Below are positions 15,608-26,178 of a stretch of 64,000 nt of DNA, in pieces (the first letter of the stretch is position 1; every line of letters starts with the position of its first letter). The stretch covers positions 1-64,000 of the forward strand of contig NZ_LZIC01000041.1 in NCBI RefSeq assembly GCF_001667185.1, given 5' to 3'. Under the pieces are notes generated by a model. The model was not told the DNA's origin and searched no databases. It worked only from the letters and a program-made list of their open reading frames with translations. The stretch is from Mycobacterium sp. 852002-50816_SCH5313054-b (GTDB lineage: Bacteria; Actinomycetota; Actinomycetes; Mycobacteriales; Mycobacteriaceae). The position numbers and the translations under genes are program-made.

Positions 15608-17014
15608 TCAGCGCCGGAACTGGGACAGCGCCCGCATCTTGTTGGTCACGTCCAGCGCGGCGACCTTGTAGGCCTCGGAGAAGGTCGGATAGTTGAACAC
15701 CGCGTCGACCAGGTAGTCGACGGTGCCGCCGCAGCCCATCACGGCCTGCCCGATGTGCACCATCTCGGTGGCGCTGGTGCCGAAGATGTGCACCCCGAGC
15801 AGCTTGCGGTCCTCGGTGGACACCAGCAGCTTGAGCATCCCGTAGGAGTCGCCGGCGATCTGGCCGCGGGCCAGCTCCTTGTACCGCGCGACGCCCACCT
15901 CGTACGGGACGGCGCTCTTGGTCAGTTCCACCTCGGTGGCCCCGACGTAGGAGATCTCGGGGATCGAGTAGATGCCGATCGGCTGCAGGTCGGTGATGCC
16001 CTCGCAGGCTTCCCCGAACGCGTGGTAGGCCGCCAGCCGGCCCTGCTCCATCGAGGTCGCGGCCAGCGCCGGGAAACCGATCACGTCGCCGACGGCGTAG
16101 ATGTGCTCCACCTTGGTCTGGAACTTGTCGTCCACCCAGATCCGCCCGCGGCCCTCCACCTCGATGCCGGCGTTGTGCAGGTCGAGGTGATCGGTCTGCC
16201 CCTGGCGTCCCGCGGAGTACATGACCGTCTCGGCGGGGATCTGCTTGCCGCTGGCCAGGGTGGTGACGGTGCCCGAGGAGCCGACGTCGACCGCGGTCAC
16301 CTCCTCGCCGAACCGGAACGTCACCGCCAGGTCGCGCAGGTGGAACTTCAGCGCCTCGACCACCTCGGGGTCGCAGAAGTCCAGCATGTCGTCGCGCTTC
16401 TCCACCACGGTCACCTTGGTGCCCAGCGCGGCGAACATCGAGGCGTACTCGATGCCGATCACCCCGGCGCCGACGACGACCATCGAGGCCGGCAGCGACT
16501 TGAGGTCGAGGATCCCGTCGGAGTCGAGCACGCGATCTTCGTCGAACTCGACCCCGGACGGCCGGGCGGGCCGGGTGCCGGTGGCGATGACGATGTAGTC
16601 GCCGGTGACGGTCGTCGTCTCCCGGCGGCCCGGGTCCTCGACGACGATGGTGTGCGGGTCGACGAATCGGCCGTGGCCGACCAGCAGGTCGATTCGGTTG
16701 CGCATCAATTGGTTGCGCACCACGTCGACTTCCTTGCCGATCACGTGCTGGGTGCGCGCCAGCAGGTCGGCCGGCGTGATCCGGTCCTTCACGCGGTAGC
16801 TGGCCCCGTACAGCTCGCGCTGGGCCATCCCGGTGAGGTAAAGGACCGCCTCGCGCAACGTCTTCGACGGGATGGTGCCCGTGTTGACGCACACGCCGCC
16901 CAGCATCCGGCCGCGTTCGATGATGGCGACCGATTTGCCCAGCTTGGCCGAGGCGATGGCGGCCTTCTGGCCGCCCGGTCCCGAACCGATGACGACGATG
17001 TCGTACTCCTGCAT
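15608..17014 (-). CDS. sthA: Soluble pyridine nucleotide transhydrogenase
   Basis: 468 residues, the same length as M. tuberculosis SthA. Flavoprotein of the lipoamide-dehydrogenase superfamily that moves hydride between NADPH and NAD+. FAD-binding [11 protein letters not shown] is at the N-terminus and the NAD(P) motif [10 protein letters not shown] near residue 180. The usual redox pair CxxxxC is CVNTGT, with the second cysteine replaced, as in SthA. An alternative start at ATG 17023 sits seven bases after TATCGT (17031-17036, minus strand) and would add three residues. Confidence 0.94.
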   Translation of the reverse strand: MQEYDIVVIGSGPGGQKAAIASAKLGKSVAIIERGRMLGGVCVNTGTIPSKTLREAVLYLTGMAQRELYGASYRVKDRITPADLLARTQHVIGKEVDVVRNQLMRNRIDLLVGHGRFVDPHTIVVEDPGRRETTTVTGDYIVIATGTRPARPSGVEFDEDRVLDSDGILDLKSLPASMVVVGAGVIGIEYASMFAALGTKVTVVEKRDDMLDFCDPEVVEALKFHLRDLAVTFRFGEEVTAVDVGSSGTVTTLASGKQIPAETVMYSAGRQGQTDHLDLHNAGIEVEGRGRIWVDDKFQTKVEHIYAVGDVIGFPALAATSMEQGRLAAYHAFGEACEGITDLQPIGIYSIPEISYVGATEVELTKSAVPYEVGVARYKELARGQIAGDSYGMLKLLVSTEDRKLLGVHIFGTSATEMVHIGQAVMGCGGTVDYLVDAVFNYPTFSEAYKVAALDVTNKMRALSQFRR

Positions 17015-17128
17015 CGAACCCATGAGATAGACGATAAGGCCCACAGTCCAGACTTTCTCCACAGACGAGCGGCGGGATCTCGTTACGGGGGCACGGCCTG
17101 ACGGTGCCGGCCGTCAGCGTGGGTGCCC

Positions 17129-18184
17129 ATGACGACGCATCGAGCTGATTTCGAACTCAACCGCCCCGGCGCGCTGATCGCGGCGCTACCGGCCGTTCTC
17201 GGCTTCGTTCCGGAGAATTCATTGGTCTTGGTGTCTCTGGACCGCGGCGAAATGGGGTCCGTGCTGCGGGTCGACCTGTCCGAGGAGGTGACCGACCGGG
17301 TGGGGCACCTGGCCGAAATCGCCGCCGCCGCCGAGCCCGAGGCCGCGATCGCGGTGATCGTCGACGCCGACGGCGCGCACTGCCCGGGCTGCAACGAGGA
17401 ACACCGGCTGCTGTGCGCGGCACTCGCAGACGCGTTGGCGCAGCACGACATTCAGCTGTGGGCCGCGCACGTGGTGGACCGGGTTGCCCTCGGCGGCCGC
17501 TGGCATTGCGTGGACCGCTGCGGCGCCGGCGGCGCCATCGACGATCCCTCGGCGTCGCCGCTGGCCGCGGCGGCGGTGCTGGACGGCCGGCGGCTCTACG
17601 CCCGGCGGGCCGACCTGCAGGCCGTGATCGCGGTCGACGCGGCGCGCAGCGCGGGGCTGGCCGACGCGCTCTGGCGCCAGGCGACGAAGCGGGAGGCGGC
17701 GCAGCGCGACGATCCCGTGGGTTGCGCCCGCCGCGACGTGCGGCGCGCGCTGGCCATCGCGAAGCGCGTCGCCGCCGGCGAAACGCCGTCCGCCACCCAG
17801 CTTGGGGCGCTGGGCTGCGCGCTGGGCGACGCGCAGGTGCGCGACACGCTGTATGCGCTGGCGGTCGGCGAGCGCGCCGACGACGCCGAGTCGCTGTGGG
17901 CGCTGCTGGCGCGCTCGCTGCCCGAGCCGTGGCGGGTGGAGGCGCTGGTGTTGCTCGCGTTCAGCGCGTACGTCCGCGGCGACGGCCCGCTCGCGGGCGT
18001 GTCGCTGGACGCCGCGCTGCGCTGCGACCCCGAGCATCGGATGGCGGGGATGCTGGACAGAGCCCTGCAGTCCGGTCTGCGGCCCGAGCGCATCCGGGAG
18101 CTGGCGGACACCGGCTACCGGCTGGCCAAGCGGCTGGGGGTGCGGTTGCCGCCGCGGCGGTCGTTCGGGCGCCGGGCGGGGTAG
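17129..18184 (+). CDS. DUF4192-family protein (Rv2712c-like)
   Basis: 351 residues. DUF4192 proteins are actinobacterial and uncharacterised; the N-terminus RPGALIAALPAVLGFVPENSLVLV is the family signature. An internal CPGC...C/H cluster (about residues 90-130) could bind metal. The C-terminal half is helical and Ala/Leu-rich with a basic end. ATG 17129 was preferred to GTG 17123. Divergent from sthA, convergent with ideR. Confidence 0.85.
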   Translation: MTTHRADFELNRPGALIAALPAVLGFVPENSLVLVSLDRGEMGSVLRVDLSEEVTDRVGHLAEIAAAAEPEAAIAVIVDADGAHCPGCNEEHRLLCAALADALAQHDIQLWAAHVVDRVALGGRWHCVDRCGAGGAIDDPSASPLAAAAVLDGRRLYARRADLQAVIAVDAARSAGLADALWRQATKREAAQRDDPVGCARRDVRRALAIAKRVAAGETPSATQLGALGCALGDAQVRDTLYALAVGERADDAESLWALLARSLPEPWRVEALVLLAFSAYVRGDGPLAGVSLDAALRCDPEHRMAGMLDRALQSGLRPERIRELADTGYRLAKRLGVRLPPRRSFGRRAG

Positions 18185-18199
18185 GTCAGACGGATAGGG

Positions 18200-18895
18200 T
18201 CAGACCTTCTCGACCTTCACGGCATGGGCCATCTCGTGCGGCAGGGTGACGTTCTCGTGGCCCGGGATGAGTATGGTGACCCCGACCCCGCCCGGGCTGG
18301 TCTCGACGGTCACCCGCGCGTTGGGCACCACGCCGGCGTCCTTCAGGCGGGTGATCAGGTCGATGTCCCCCTGGACGTGTTCGGTGAGCTGCCGGACGAC
18401 CACCGCGACCGGCGACCCGGCGGGCAGCTCGGTCAGCCGGACCAGGTTGACCTCGCCGGAGGCGGAATCCGGGCCGACGCCGAGGTCAAGCAGACCCGGA
18501 ATCGGGTTGCCGAACGGGGACGTGGTCGGGTGGTTGAGCACCTTGACGAGCCGGCGTTCGACTTCCTCGCTCATCACGTGCTCCCACCGGCATGCCTCGG
18601 CGTGCACTTCCTCCCACGGCACCCCGATGACGTCGACGAGCAATCGTTCGGCCAGGCGGTGCTTGCGCATCACGGCGATGGCCAGCGCCCGGCCCTTGTC
18701 GGTGAGCTCCAGGTGGCGGTCCCCGGCGACGTGGAGGAGCCCGTCCCGCTCCATGCGGGACACGGTCTGGCTGACGGTCGGACCGCTCTGCTCGAGACGT
18801 TCGGCGATCCGGGCGCGCAGCGGCGTCACGCCCTCTTCCTCGAGGTCGTAGATGGTTCGCAGGTACATCTCGGTGGTATCAACCAGCTCGTTCAT
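18200..18895 (-). CDS. ideR: Iron-dependent repressor IdeR
   Basis: 231 residues. Fe(II)-activated DtxR-family regulator of iron uptake and storage. It has an N-terminal winged helix (SGPTVSQTVSRMERDGLL). Metal ligands present: His79, Glu83, His98 (ancillary site) and Met10, Cys102, Glu105, His106 (primary site). A C-terminal SH3-like domain completes it. ATG 18895 carries a GAGGGTG ribosome-binding site; TAGACT (18918-18923, minus strand) is a plausible -10. It lies next to sigB, as in all mycobacteria. Confidence 0.96.
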   Translation of the reverse strand: MNELVDTTEMYLRTIYDLEEEGVTPLRARIAERLEQSGPTVSQTVSRMERDGLLHVAGDRHLELTDKGRALAIAVMRKHRLAERLLVDVIGVPWEEVHAEACRWEHVMSEEVERRLVKVLNHPTTSPFGNPIPGLLDLGVGPDSASGEVNLVRLTELPAGSPVAVVVRQLTEHVQGDIDLITRLKDAGVVPNARVTVETSPGGVGVTILIPGHENVTLPHEMAHAVKVEKV

Positions 18896-19083
18896 CCAGC
18901 ACCCTCCATTGACGCCGAGTCTACTTGGCAAGCTGCGCGAATGGGTGTAACGCGTCCCCGGCAAGCAGTATGCCCGCCGCGTGACGCGGCGGGCATACCG
19001 TCTTGCTACCTGGCTCTGGCGGCGATCGCACGCGCGGCGTGAGCCGGGCGCCGCGGGTCGCCGCGATCTATCTGGTTGGGACC

Positions 19084-20043
19084 TCAGCTGGCATACGACC
19101 GCAGCCGGTCGGCGCGGTCGCCGTTGCGCAGCTTGGACATCACGTCGCGCTCGATCTGGCGGACCCGCTCGCGGGACAGCCCGAACAGCTTGCCGATCTG
19201 GTCCAGGGTGCGCGGCTGGCCGTCGTCCAGGCCGAAGCGCAGCCGGATCACCTGATGCTCGCGCTCGTCGAGAGTGGCCAGGACGCTGCGGATGTCGGTG
19301 TGCAGCAGCTCGGCGATCACCGCGTTCTCGGCGGACATCGCCTCGGCGTCCTCGATGAAGTCGCCCAGCGGGGCCTCTTCCTCGGAGCCGACGGGCATGT
19401 CGAGGCTCACCGGGTCGCGGCTGTGCTCCAGCAGGTCGTTGATCTTCTCGATCGGGATGCCGGATTCCGCGGCCAGTTCCTCGTCGGTGGCCTCACGCCC
19501 CAGGTTCTGGTGCATCTCCCGCTTGATCCGCGCCAGCTTGTTGACCTGCTCGACCAGGTGGACGGGCAGGCGGATGGTGCGGCTCTGGTCGGCCATCCCG
19601 CGGGTGATCGCCTGACGGATCCACCACGTCGCGTAGGTGGAGAACTTGAATCCCTTTGTGTAGTCGAACTTCTCCATCGCGCGGATCAGGCCCAGGTTGC
19701 CCTCCTGGATGAGGTCCAGCAGGGGCATGCCGCGGCCCGTGTAGCGCTTGGCCAGCGAAACCACCAGGCGCAGGTTCGCTTCCAGCAGGTGGCGCCGGGC
19801 GGCCTGGCCATCGCGGACGACGGCTTCGAGATCGCGTTTGCGGTTCTCGCCGAGGCGCTTACGGGTCTCGAGCAGATGCGCGGCATACAGACCGGCCTCG
19901 ATGCGCTTGGCCAGTTCGACTTCGCCCGCCGCGTTGAGTAGCGCCGTCTTACCAATGCCATTGAGGTATACGCGCACTAGGTCCGCTGCGGGGCTCTGAG
20001 CATCCAGATCGCCGTCGATCCTGCTTGTGCCGGCATTCGCCAT
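19084..20043 (-). CDS. sigB: Stress/stationary-phase sigma factor SigB
   Basis: 319 residues. Group 2 sigma-70 factor, closely parallel to SigA from region 1.2 onward: [20 protein letters not shown] (1.2), [20 protein letters not shown] (2.1), [14 protein letters not shown] (2.3-2.4) and SRERVRQIE (4.2). It lacks SigA's long N-terminal extension. ATG 20043 has a GGGAGGG ribosome-binding site. The promoter upstream matches the SigE/SigH consensus, so expression should rise with envelope, heat or oxidative stress. Confidence 0.96.
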   Translation of the reverse strand: MANAGTSRIDGDLDAQSPAADLVRVYLNGIGKTALLNAAGEVELAKRIEAGLYAAHLLETRKRLGENRKRDLEAVVRDGQAARRHLLEANLRLVVSLAKRYTGRGMPLLDLIQEGNLGLIRAMEKFDYTKGFKFSTYATWWIRQAITRGMADQSRTIRLPVHLVEQVNKLARIKREMHQNLGREATDEELAAESGIPIEKINDLLEHSRDPVSLDMPVGSEEEAPLGDFIEDAEAMSAENAVIAELLHTDIRSVLATLDEREHQVIRLRFGLDDGQPRTLDQIGKLFGLSRERVRQIERDVMSKLRNGDRADRLRSYAS

Positions 20044-20079
20044 AGCGACCCTCCCGTTCGGCTTTGTACTGTCAAGTCG

Positions 20080-20109
20080 TTCAACGACAGACCCAGCCTG
20101 GGAGTTCCC
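20080..20109 (-). promoter_or_regulatory. SigE/SigH-type promoter of sigB
   Basis: On the minus strand GGGAACT, 16 bases, CGTTG fits the ECF sigma consensus GGAAC-N16/17-CGTT. The -10 lies about 37 bases from the sigB ATG. M. tuberculosis sigB is known to be driven by SigE, SigH and SigL from a comparable site. Confidence 0.8.
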
Positions 20110-20193
20110 GCCCCGTCGCGATCTCACACGCTTTGACGTGCAGAAATGTGCCGACGACCTGAGAATGTCCTGAGAAGTGCGGGTAGCGGGGAC

Positions 20194-20604
20194 TTATCGG
20201 GAACCGGGGTCGGGGTGGTCCCAGCTCGGCGAGTGCGTTTGCGGCTCGGGGGCGCGGCGCGGTTCGAGCGCCCGCTGCCCGGCCCGGGGGAACAAGGGCG
20301 TCCGCCGGCGGCCCTCGTCGAAGCGCCGCGGTTCGTCGTCGCGGCGCGGTGGGCGGTCGTTGGCGATCAGCACCGCCATCCACGGCAACGGCACCGAGAC
20401 CGCCACGATCGCCACGGAGATCAGACCGTTGTGCCAGGCGCCGTACGCAACGGCGGCCAGGATCAGCGCCGGAATCCGAAACGCCATCAGGGTCAGGTAC
20501 TTACGCACCCGCGCGCGGTGCTCCTCCTCGTACGAGGGGGCGGCGGAGGTGATCAGGACCGGACGGCCCGCGTCGTCGAAACCCAGCTGGTCGCCGCGCT
20601 TCAT
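20194..20604 (-). CDS. DUF3099-family membrane protein (Rv2709-like)
   Basis: 136 residues. The cytosolic N-terminus (QLGFDDAGRPVLITSAAPSY) is followed by two closely spaced membrane helices (about residues 43-82) and a basic C-terminal tail rich in Arg and Pro. This is the DUF3099 pattern; function unknown. ATG 20604 has GGAGGT immediately upstream; the longer frame to 20622 lacks that. Upstream of sigB on the same strand but separated by the sigB promoter. Confidence 0.82.
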   Translation of the reverse strand: MKRGDQLGFDDAGRPVLITSAAPSYEEEHRARVRKYLTLMAFRIPALILAAVAYGAWHNGLISVAIVAVSVPLPWMAVLIANDRPPRRDDEPRRFDEGRRRTPLFPRAGQRALEPRRAPEPQTHSPSWDHPDPGSR

Positions 20605-20667
20605 ACCTCCACTGTCCCACACGTCATCGATTCCGGTAACGGCGAGTCAGGAGGCACAATGTGAGGC

Positions 20668-20907
20668 ATGCGCACCCAGACGATCGAACGCACCGAGACC
20701 GACGAACGCGTCGACGACGGGACCGGTAGCGATACCCCGAAGTACTTCCACTACGTCAAGAAGGACAAGATCGCCGAGAGCGCGGTCATGGGCAACCATG
20801 TGGTGGCGCTGTGCGGCGAGGTGTTTCCCGTCACCCGGGCGGCCAAACCGGGCTCGCCGGTCTGCCCGGAGTGCAAGCGGGTCTACGAGCAACTCAAGAA
20901 GGGCTGA
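20668..20907 (+). CDS. DUF3039-family small zinc-ribbon-like protein (Rv2708c-like)
   Basis: 79 residues. The N-terminal third is charged and probably disordered. The rest carries a Cys-rich element with ALCGEVF and CPECKRVYEQL, suggesting one bound zinc. DUF3039 is conserved across actinobacteria without known function. Its stop is followed immediately by the stop of the convergent YihY gene. Confidence 0.85.
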   Translation: MRTQTIERTETDERVDDGTGSDTPKYFHYVKKDKIAESAVMGNHVVALCGEVFPVTRAAKPGSPVCPECKRVYEQLKKG

Positions 20908-21891
20908 TCAGGCCGGCGGGTCCGCCGTCGCGACGGCGGGTGGTGCGGGGTTAGCCGGTGTGTCCACCGTGTGTCTGGGGCCACGCGTGCGCGCCAGCAC
21001 CCAGTTGCGCAGCCGGTGGGCGTGCGTCTTCGGCGCGGGGAACTCCTCCTGGATGGCCGCATTGAGTTCGGCGCCGATCATGATCGCGAAACCGCCGAAA
21101 AACGCGAACAACAGGAACGCGATCGGCGTGGACAGCGCGCCGTAGGTGTAGCCGGTGCTGGTGATCCACGTCAGGTAGAACCGCAGGCCCAGTGTGGCGA
21201 TCACGAAGACCGCGGTCGCCAGGATCGCACCGAAGATCAGGCGATGCGACGGCAGCGGCACGGGCAGCGACACCCGGTACAGGATCATCACCGCCAGCGT
21301 CAGACCCAGGATCAGCGCCGGGTAGTACCCGTAGCGCAGCACGTTGGCCAGCCCGACCGGGATGTGCTCGGAGATCTTGCGCGGGCCCACCGCCACCAGC
21401 GGCGCGGTGACCACCACGACCACCAGCCCCACCACATAAAGGAACAGCGCGAAGAACCGCTGCCGCACCGGATGACGCAGCGGGGTCTGGTCGTGTGCCT
21501 CGACGACGGAATCCACCAACGCCGAGATCGCCGACGACCCCGCCCACAGCGAGATCAAAAAACCCAGCGAAATCACCTCACCGCGAGCGTTGTTGGCGAT
21601 GTCGCGGATGGTCGGCTCGATGATCTCGTTGACGACGCTGGGGGAGAACACGCTGTGGGCCATCGAAATCACCTGGTGCTCGATGCTGGGCAACATGTCC
21701 GGCCCGAACAGCGGCGCCACGTAGGCCAGGACGCCCAGCAACCCCAGCAGCAGCGGGGGCAGCGACAGCGCCGACCAGAACCCGGCCTGCGCCGACTCGG
21801 AGAAGATCGAGTCGTCCCAGCTTTTGCCCAAAGTCCTCAGACTGATTCGCCAGATGTGGTGGCGGGACGGCTTTGCGACCTGATCGCTCAT
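20908..21891 (-). CDS. YihY/BrkB-family membrane protein (Rv2707-like)
   Basis: 327 residues with six hydrophobic helices between about residues 40 and 280. The family motif SLWAGSSAISALVDSV lies near 120. These proteins were once called ribonuclease BN by mistake; their role (perhaps transport or envelope) is unknown. The C-terminal 45 residues are hydrophilic and Pro/Ala-rich. The ATG is divergent from the small DUF7455-type gene's end. Confidence 0.87.
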   Translation of the reverse strand: MSDQVAKPSRHHIWRISLRTLGKSWDDSIFSESAQAGFWSALSLPPLLLGLLGVLAYVAPLFGPDMLPSIEHQVISMAHSVFSPSVVNEIIEPTIRDIANNARGEVISLGFLISLWAGSSAISALVDSVVEAHDQTPLRHPVRQRFFALFLYVVGLVVVVVTAPLVAVGPRKISEHIPVGLANVLRYGYYPALILGLTLAVMILYRVSLPVPLPSHRLIFGAILATAVFVIATLGLRFYLTWITSTGYTYGALSTPIAFLLFAFFGGFAIMIGAELNAAIQEEFPAPKTHAHRLRNWVLARTRGPRHTVDTPANPAPPAVATADPPA

Positions 21892-21956
21892 ACCCGTCCA
21901 GCATTACCGATGACTGCCCGCACCGCCCACATTGCCGATGGGTGAGTTCGGTGAAA

Positions 21957-22142
21957 CTAGCTGGCGCTGGCCTCCAGCACGGCGTCCTGCTCGGTCAGTT
22001 TCGCCTCGTGCTGGTTCGCGTGGTGCTGGCAGAAGAGAAGCTCAAGTCCGGAAGACAGCTTGGCGCGGACTCGAGCCGCGGCGCCGCAGCGATCGCAGCG
22101 GTCCGCCCTTGTCAGCTCGGGACTGGTCAGAGTTGCATTCAT
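21957..22142 (-). CDS. DUF7455-type small Cys/His protein (Rv2706c region)
   Basis: 61 residues from ATG 22142 (GGAGA four bases upstream). The in-frame ATG at 22163 would add seven. A zinc-binding pattern is visible: RCDRCGA followed by LLFCQHHANQH. The same small protein is widespread in actinobacteria next to sigma-factor genes, function unknown. It may bind nucleic acid or RNA polymerase, but the sequence does not show that. Confidence 0.7.
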   Translation of the reverse strand: MNATLTSPELTRADRCDRCGAAARVRAKLSSGLELLFCQHHANQHEAKLTEQDAVLEASAS

Positions 22143-22261
22143 GGCTTCTCCGTTCTCGTTCATTCACTCTCTCAGACGTATGGGGTTTTCGCCTTGTTCC
22201 CCGATCGTTCTCGGGTGTGTCGTTTCTCACGAGCCGCAGCGGTTTGTGCGGCGGGCCCGGT

Positions 22262-22267
22262 TAGGGT
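22262..22267 (+). promoter_or_regulatory. TAGGGT -10 element for the DUF952 gene
   Basis: Spacing of eight bases to GTG 22276 implies a leaderless message and decides the start. Confidence 0.4.
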
Positions 22268-22275
22268 GGCCGACT

Positions 22276-22641
22276 GTGGCCTTCGCTCCCGGCGTCTTAG
22301 TGCACTTATGCGGGCGCCAGGAGTGGTCCCGGGCCCGCGATCGCGGCGGAATTTACCCCGGCGCGCCCGGCGCGGAATTCATCCATCTGTCGACGCCCGG
22401 TCAGGTGCACCTGCCGGCCAACCGGCTCTACCGCGGCCGCGACGACCTAGTGCTGTTGCACATCGATCCGGCCGTGCTGGACTCACCCGTGCGTTGGGAG
22501 CCGGGGGTGGCAACGGATCCGGACTCGATGCTGTTCCCGCATCTGTACGGCCCGCTGCCGGCGAGCGCTGTGGTCGGCGTCACCGACTATCCGCCCGGAC
22601 CCGACGGCACCTTCGGCCCGGTATCCGGGTCCGCGACGTAG
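22276..22641 (+). CDS. DUF952-family protein (Rv2705c-like)
   Basis: 121 residues. DUF952 signature: VHLCGRQEWSRA, then EFIHLSTPGQV and DDLVLLHIDPAVL. The fold is related to ADP-ribosyl-transfer and glutathione-related proteins, but activity is unknown. GTG 22276 was chosen because TAGGGT (22262-22267) ends eight bases before it and the conserved region begins directly after. The last 55 bases overlap the 3' end of the convergent RidA gene. Confidence 0.72.
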   Translation: MAFAPGVLVHLCGRQEWSRARDRGGIYPGAPGAEFIHLSTPGQVHLPANRLYRGRDDLVLLHIDPAVLDSPVRWEPGVATDPDSMLFPHLYGPLPASAVVGVTDYPPGPDGTFGPVSGSAT

Positions 22642-23003
22642 GCGTCGGCCTCGATCTCCACCATCAGCTCGGGTGCGATCAGCGCCGACACCTCCACCAT
22701 GGTGGCCACCGGCCGTATCTCGCCGAAGATCTCCGCGTGCACCGCCGCAACCTCCGGCCAGCGTGCGATGTCGGTGACGTAGATGCGGGTGCGCACCACA
22801 TCGGTGAGCGCCGCGCCCGCCTGCTGCAGCGCAATCTCGATGCGGCGCAGGGCGTCTCGCGCCTGCGCGGCGATGTCGCCGGCGGGTCCCGCGCCGGTGG
22901 TTCCGGCCACCGCAACGTGGGGGCCGACCCGCACCGCGCGCGAATATCCCACCGCCGACTCGAAGTCGGACCCGGACGAGACCACTATGCGGTTGGCTGG
23001 CAT
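22587..23003 (-). CDS. RidA/YjgF-family protein (Rv2704-like)
   Basis: 138 residues. RidA proteins hydrolyse reactive enamine/imine intermediates released by PLP enzymes. Family features: VGPHVAVAGTTG in the middle, the conserved arginine in VVRTRIYVTDIARW, and the C-terminal block ELMVEIEADAYV. TACTGT (23010-23015, minus strand) sits six bases before ATG 23003, so the message is probably leaderless. The 3' end overlaps the DUF952 gene by 55 bases, tail to tail. Confidence 0.87.
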   Translation of the reverse strand: MPANRIVVSSGSDFESAVGYSRAVRVGPHVAVAGTTGAGPAGDIAAQARDALRRIEIALQQAGAALTDVVRTRIYVTDIARWPEVAAVHAEIFGEIRPVATMVEVSALIAPELMVEIEADAYVADPDTGPKVPSGPGG

Positions 23004-23094
23004 GCGGCCACAGTACGACGGCGGCACGGTACGGCACACCCGAATTTGCCTCGACTTGACTTGGGCACCAACGCGTTCGGTTAGCATGCTGTCG

Positions 23095-23517
23095 ATGACC
23101 ACGCCCGGCATCTCCGAGGACGCGCTGCGCGCACAAGAGGAGTGCTTCACGCGGGCGTTCGCGGCCCGCGATCCGGCGCTCGCGCGCGACCTCTATCGGC
23201 CCGACGTGGTGTACGTGAGCCCGACGGTGCGCCTCTTCGATTGGCCCGACCGGATCGACGGCATCGAGCGCACGCTCGAGTTCATCGCGCTCACCATCCG
23301 TGGTTGCGACGACATCCGCTACGAGGCGACCGACCTTGCCGTCACGCCCGGCGCCGACGCGGCGTTCGTGCGCGTGCAGTTCGACTGGACCCAGGGCGGG
23401 CGGCGCATGCGTTCGACGTACGTGGTCCGCTACCGCTACCGCGACGGCCAGATCGCCCGTCAGGAGCTGTATTACGACCCGAGCGGACGGCTGGAAGTAC
23501 TCGGCGTCGAGGGCTGA
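23095..23517 (+). CDS. SnoaL/NTF2-like protein
   Basis: 140 residues. NTF2-like cone fold pattern: an N-terminal helix EECFTRAFAARDPALARDLY, then DVVYVSPTVRLF and the strand-rich RYRDGQIARQELYYDPSG. Such proteins can be enzymes (isomerases, cyclases) or binding modules; the active site is not identifiable. TAGCAT (23082-23087) is seven bases before ATG 23095, supporting this start over ATG 23086. I do not recall a counterpart between the RidA gene and sigA in M. tuberculosis. Confidence 0.78.
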   Translation: MTTPGISEDALRAQEECFTRAFAARDPALARDLYRPDVVYVSPTVRLFDWPDRIDGIERTLEFIALTIRGCDDIRYEATDLAVTPGADAAFVRVQFDWTQGGRRMRSTYVVRYRYRDGQIARQELYYDPSGRLEVLGVEG

Positions 23518-23520
23518 ATC

Positions 23521-25080
<1,560 letters not shown>

Positions 25081-25258
25081 TTACACCCCTTCGTTTGGAC
25101 GCACTTTCGTGGGTATGGGCATGGAGAACCGAAAGTGTCTGCTATGTCGAATGTCGGCGTTGATATCGGCGTGTGTGTGTTTGCACGCTTTCAGTCGGGC
25201 GGTCGCCGAGCACCATTGTAACGACAGCGGCCGCCCGTACCCGGCTACCGGCCAAAAT

Positions 25259-26065
25259 TCAGTGGGTCACATCCGAAGTGGCCGCCATCGCCGCGCCCAC
25301 GATGCCGGCGGTGTTCTGCAAGGCGGCGGCCACCACCGGGGTCCGGTTTTCCAGCAGCGGGAGCCACTTGTCGGCCTTGCGGCTGATCCCGCCGCCCGCG
25401 ATGAACAGGTCCGGCCAGATCGCGTTCTCGATGGCCACCAGCACCCGTGTGACCTGCTTGGTCCACTTTTCGTAGCTCCAGCCGTTGCGCTCCTTGACCG
25501 ACGATGCCGCCCGCAGTTCGGCCTCCTTGCCGCCCACTTCGAGGTGACCGAACTCGGTGTTGGGTATCAGGGTCCCGTTGTGAATGACCGCGGAGCCGAT
25601 CCCGGTGCCGAACGTCAGCAGCACCACCAGGCCGGACTGGTTCCTGCCCGCGCCGTAGTGCTCCTCGGCGAGCCCGGCCGCGTCGGCGTCGTTGAGGATC
25701 ACGACCTCCTGGCCGCCCAGTTCGGCGCTGATGACGTCGCGCGCGTTGGTCCCGATCCAGGCCTTGTCGACGTTGGCGGCCGTCTGCACGACGCCGTGGG
25801 TGACGACGCCGGGATAGGTCACCCCCAAAGGACCGGTCCAGTCGAACCCGCGGACGACCTCGGCGATGGTCTTGGCGACGGCCGACGGGGTGGCCGGTTG
25901 CGGGGTCAACAGCTTGATCCGTTCGCCGATCAGCAGCCCGGTGTCCATGTCGACGATGCCGCCCTTGATGCCGCTGCCCCCGACGTCGATGCCGAACCCG
26001 CGCCGCTGCGGCTTGCCGGTGACCGGTGTGGGTGGCGCGGCCGTGGTCGAGTCGGTGCTGGTCAT
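25259..26065 (-). CDS. ppgK: Polyphosphate glucokinase
   Basis: 268 residues. ROK-family kinase that phosphorylates glucose using polyphosphate or ATP. Visible: the phosphate loop GIDVGGSGIKGG near residue 23, NDADAAGLAE (catalytic Asp), LLTFGTGIGSA, and a GHLEVGGKEAE segment. ATG 26065 has GAGGAG upstream. It follows sigA on the same strand in genomic order, with a 178-base gap to the sigA start. Confidence 0.96.
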   Translation of the reverse strand: MTSTDSTTAAPPTPVTGKPQRRGFGIDVGGSGIKGGIVDMDTGLLIGERIKLLTPQPATPSAVAKTIAEVVRGFDWTGPLGVTYPGVVTHGVVQTAANVDKAWIGTNARDVISAELGGQEVVILNDADAAGLAEEHYGAGRNQSGLVVLLTFGTGIGSAVIHNGTLIPNTEFGHLEVGGKEAELRAASSVKERNGWSYEKWTKQVTRVLVAIENAIWPDLFIAGGGISRKADKWLPLLENRTPVVAAALQNTAGIVGAAMAATSDVTH

Positions 26066-26178
26066 GGAAACTCCTCGGCGAGAGTTGGCCTGTCCGCCCA
26101 CCTTAGCCCGGCCGGGCCAGGCGACGACGCCGGTTGCGGGTGTCTGCGGGGTCGTGGCGTCTGTGATGCGATGGACCG

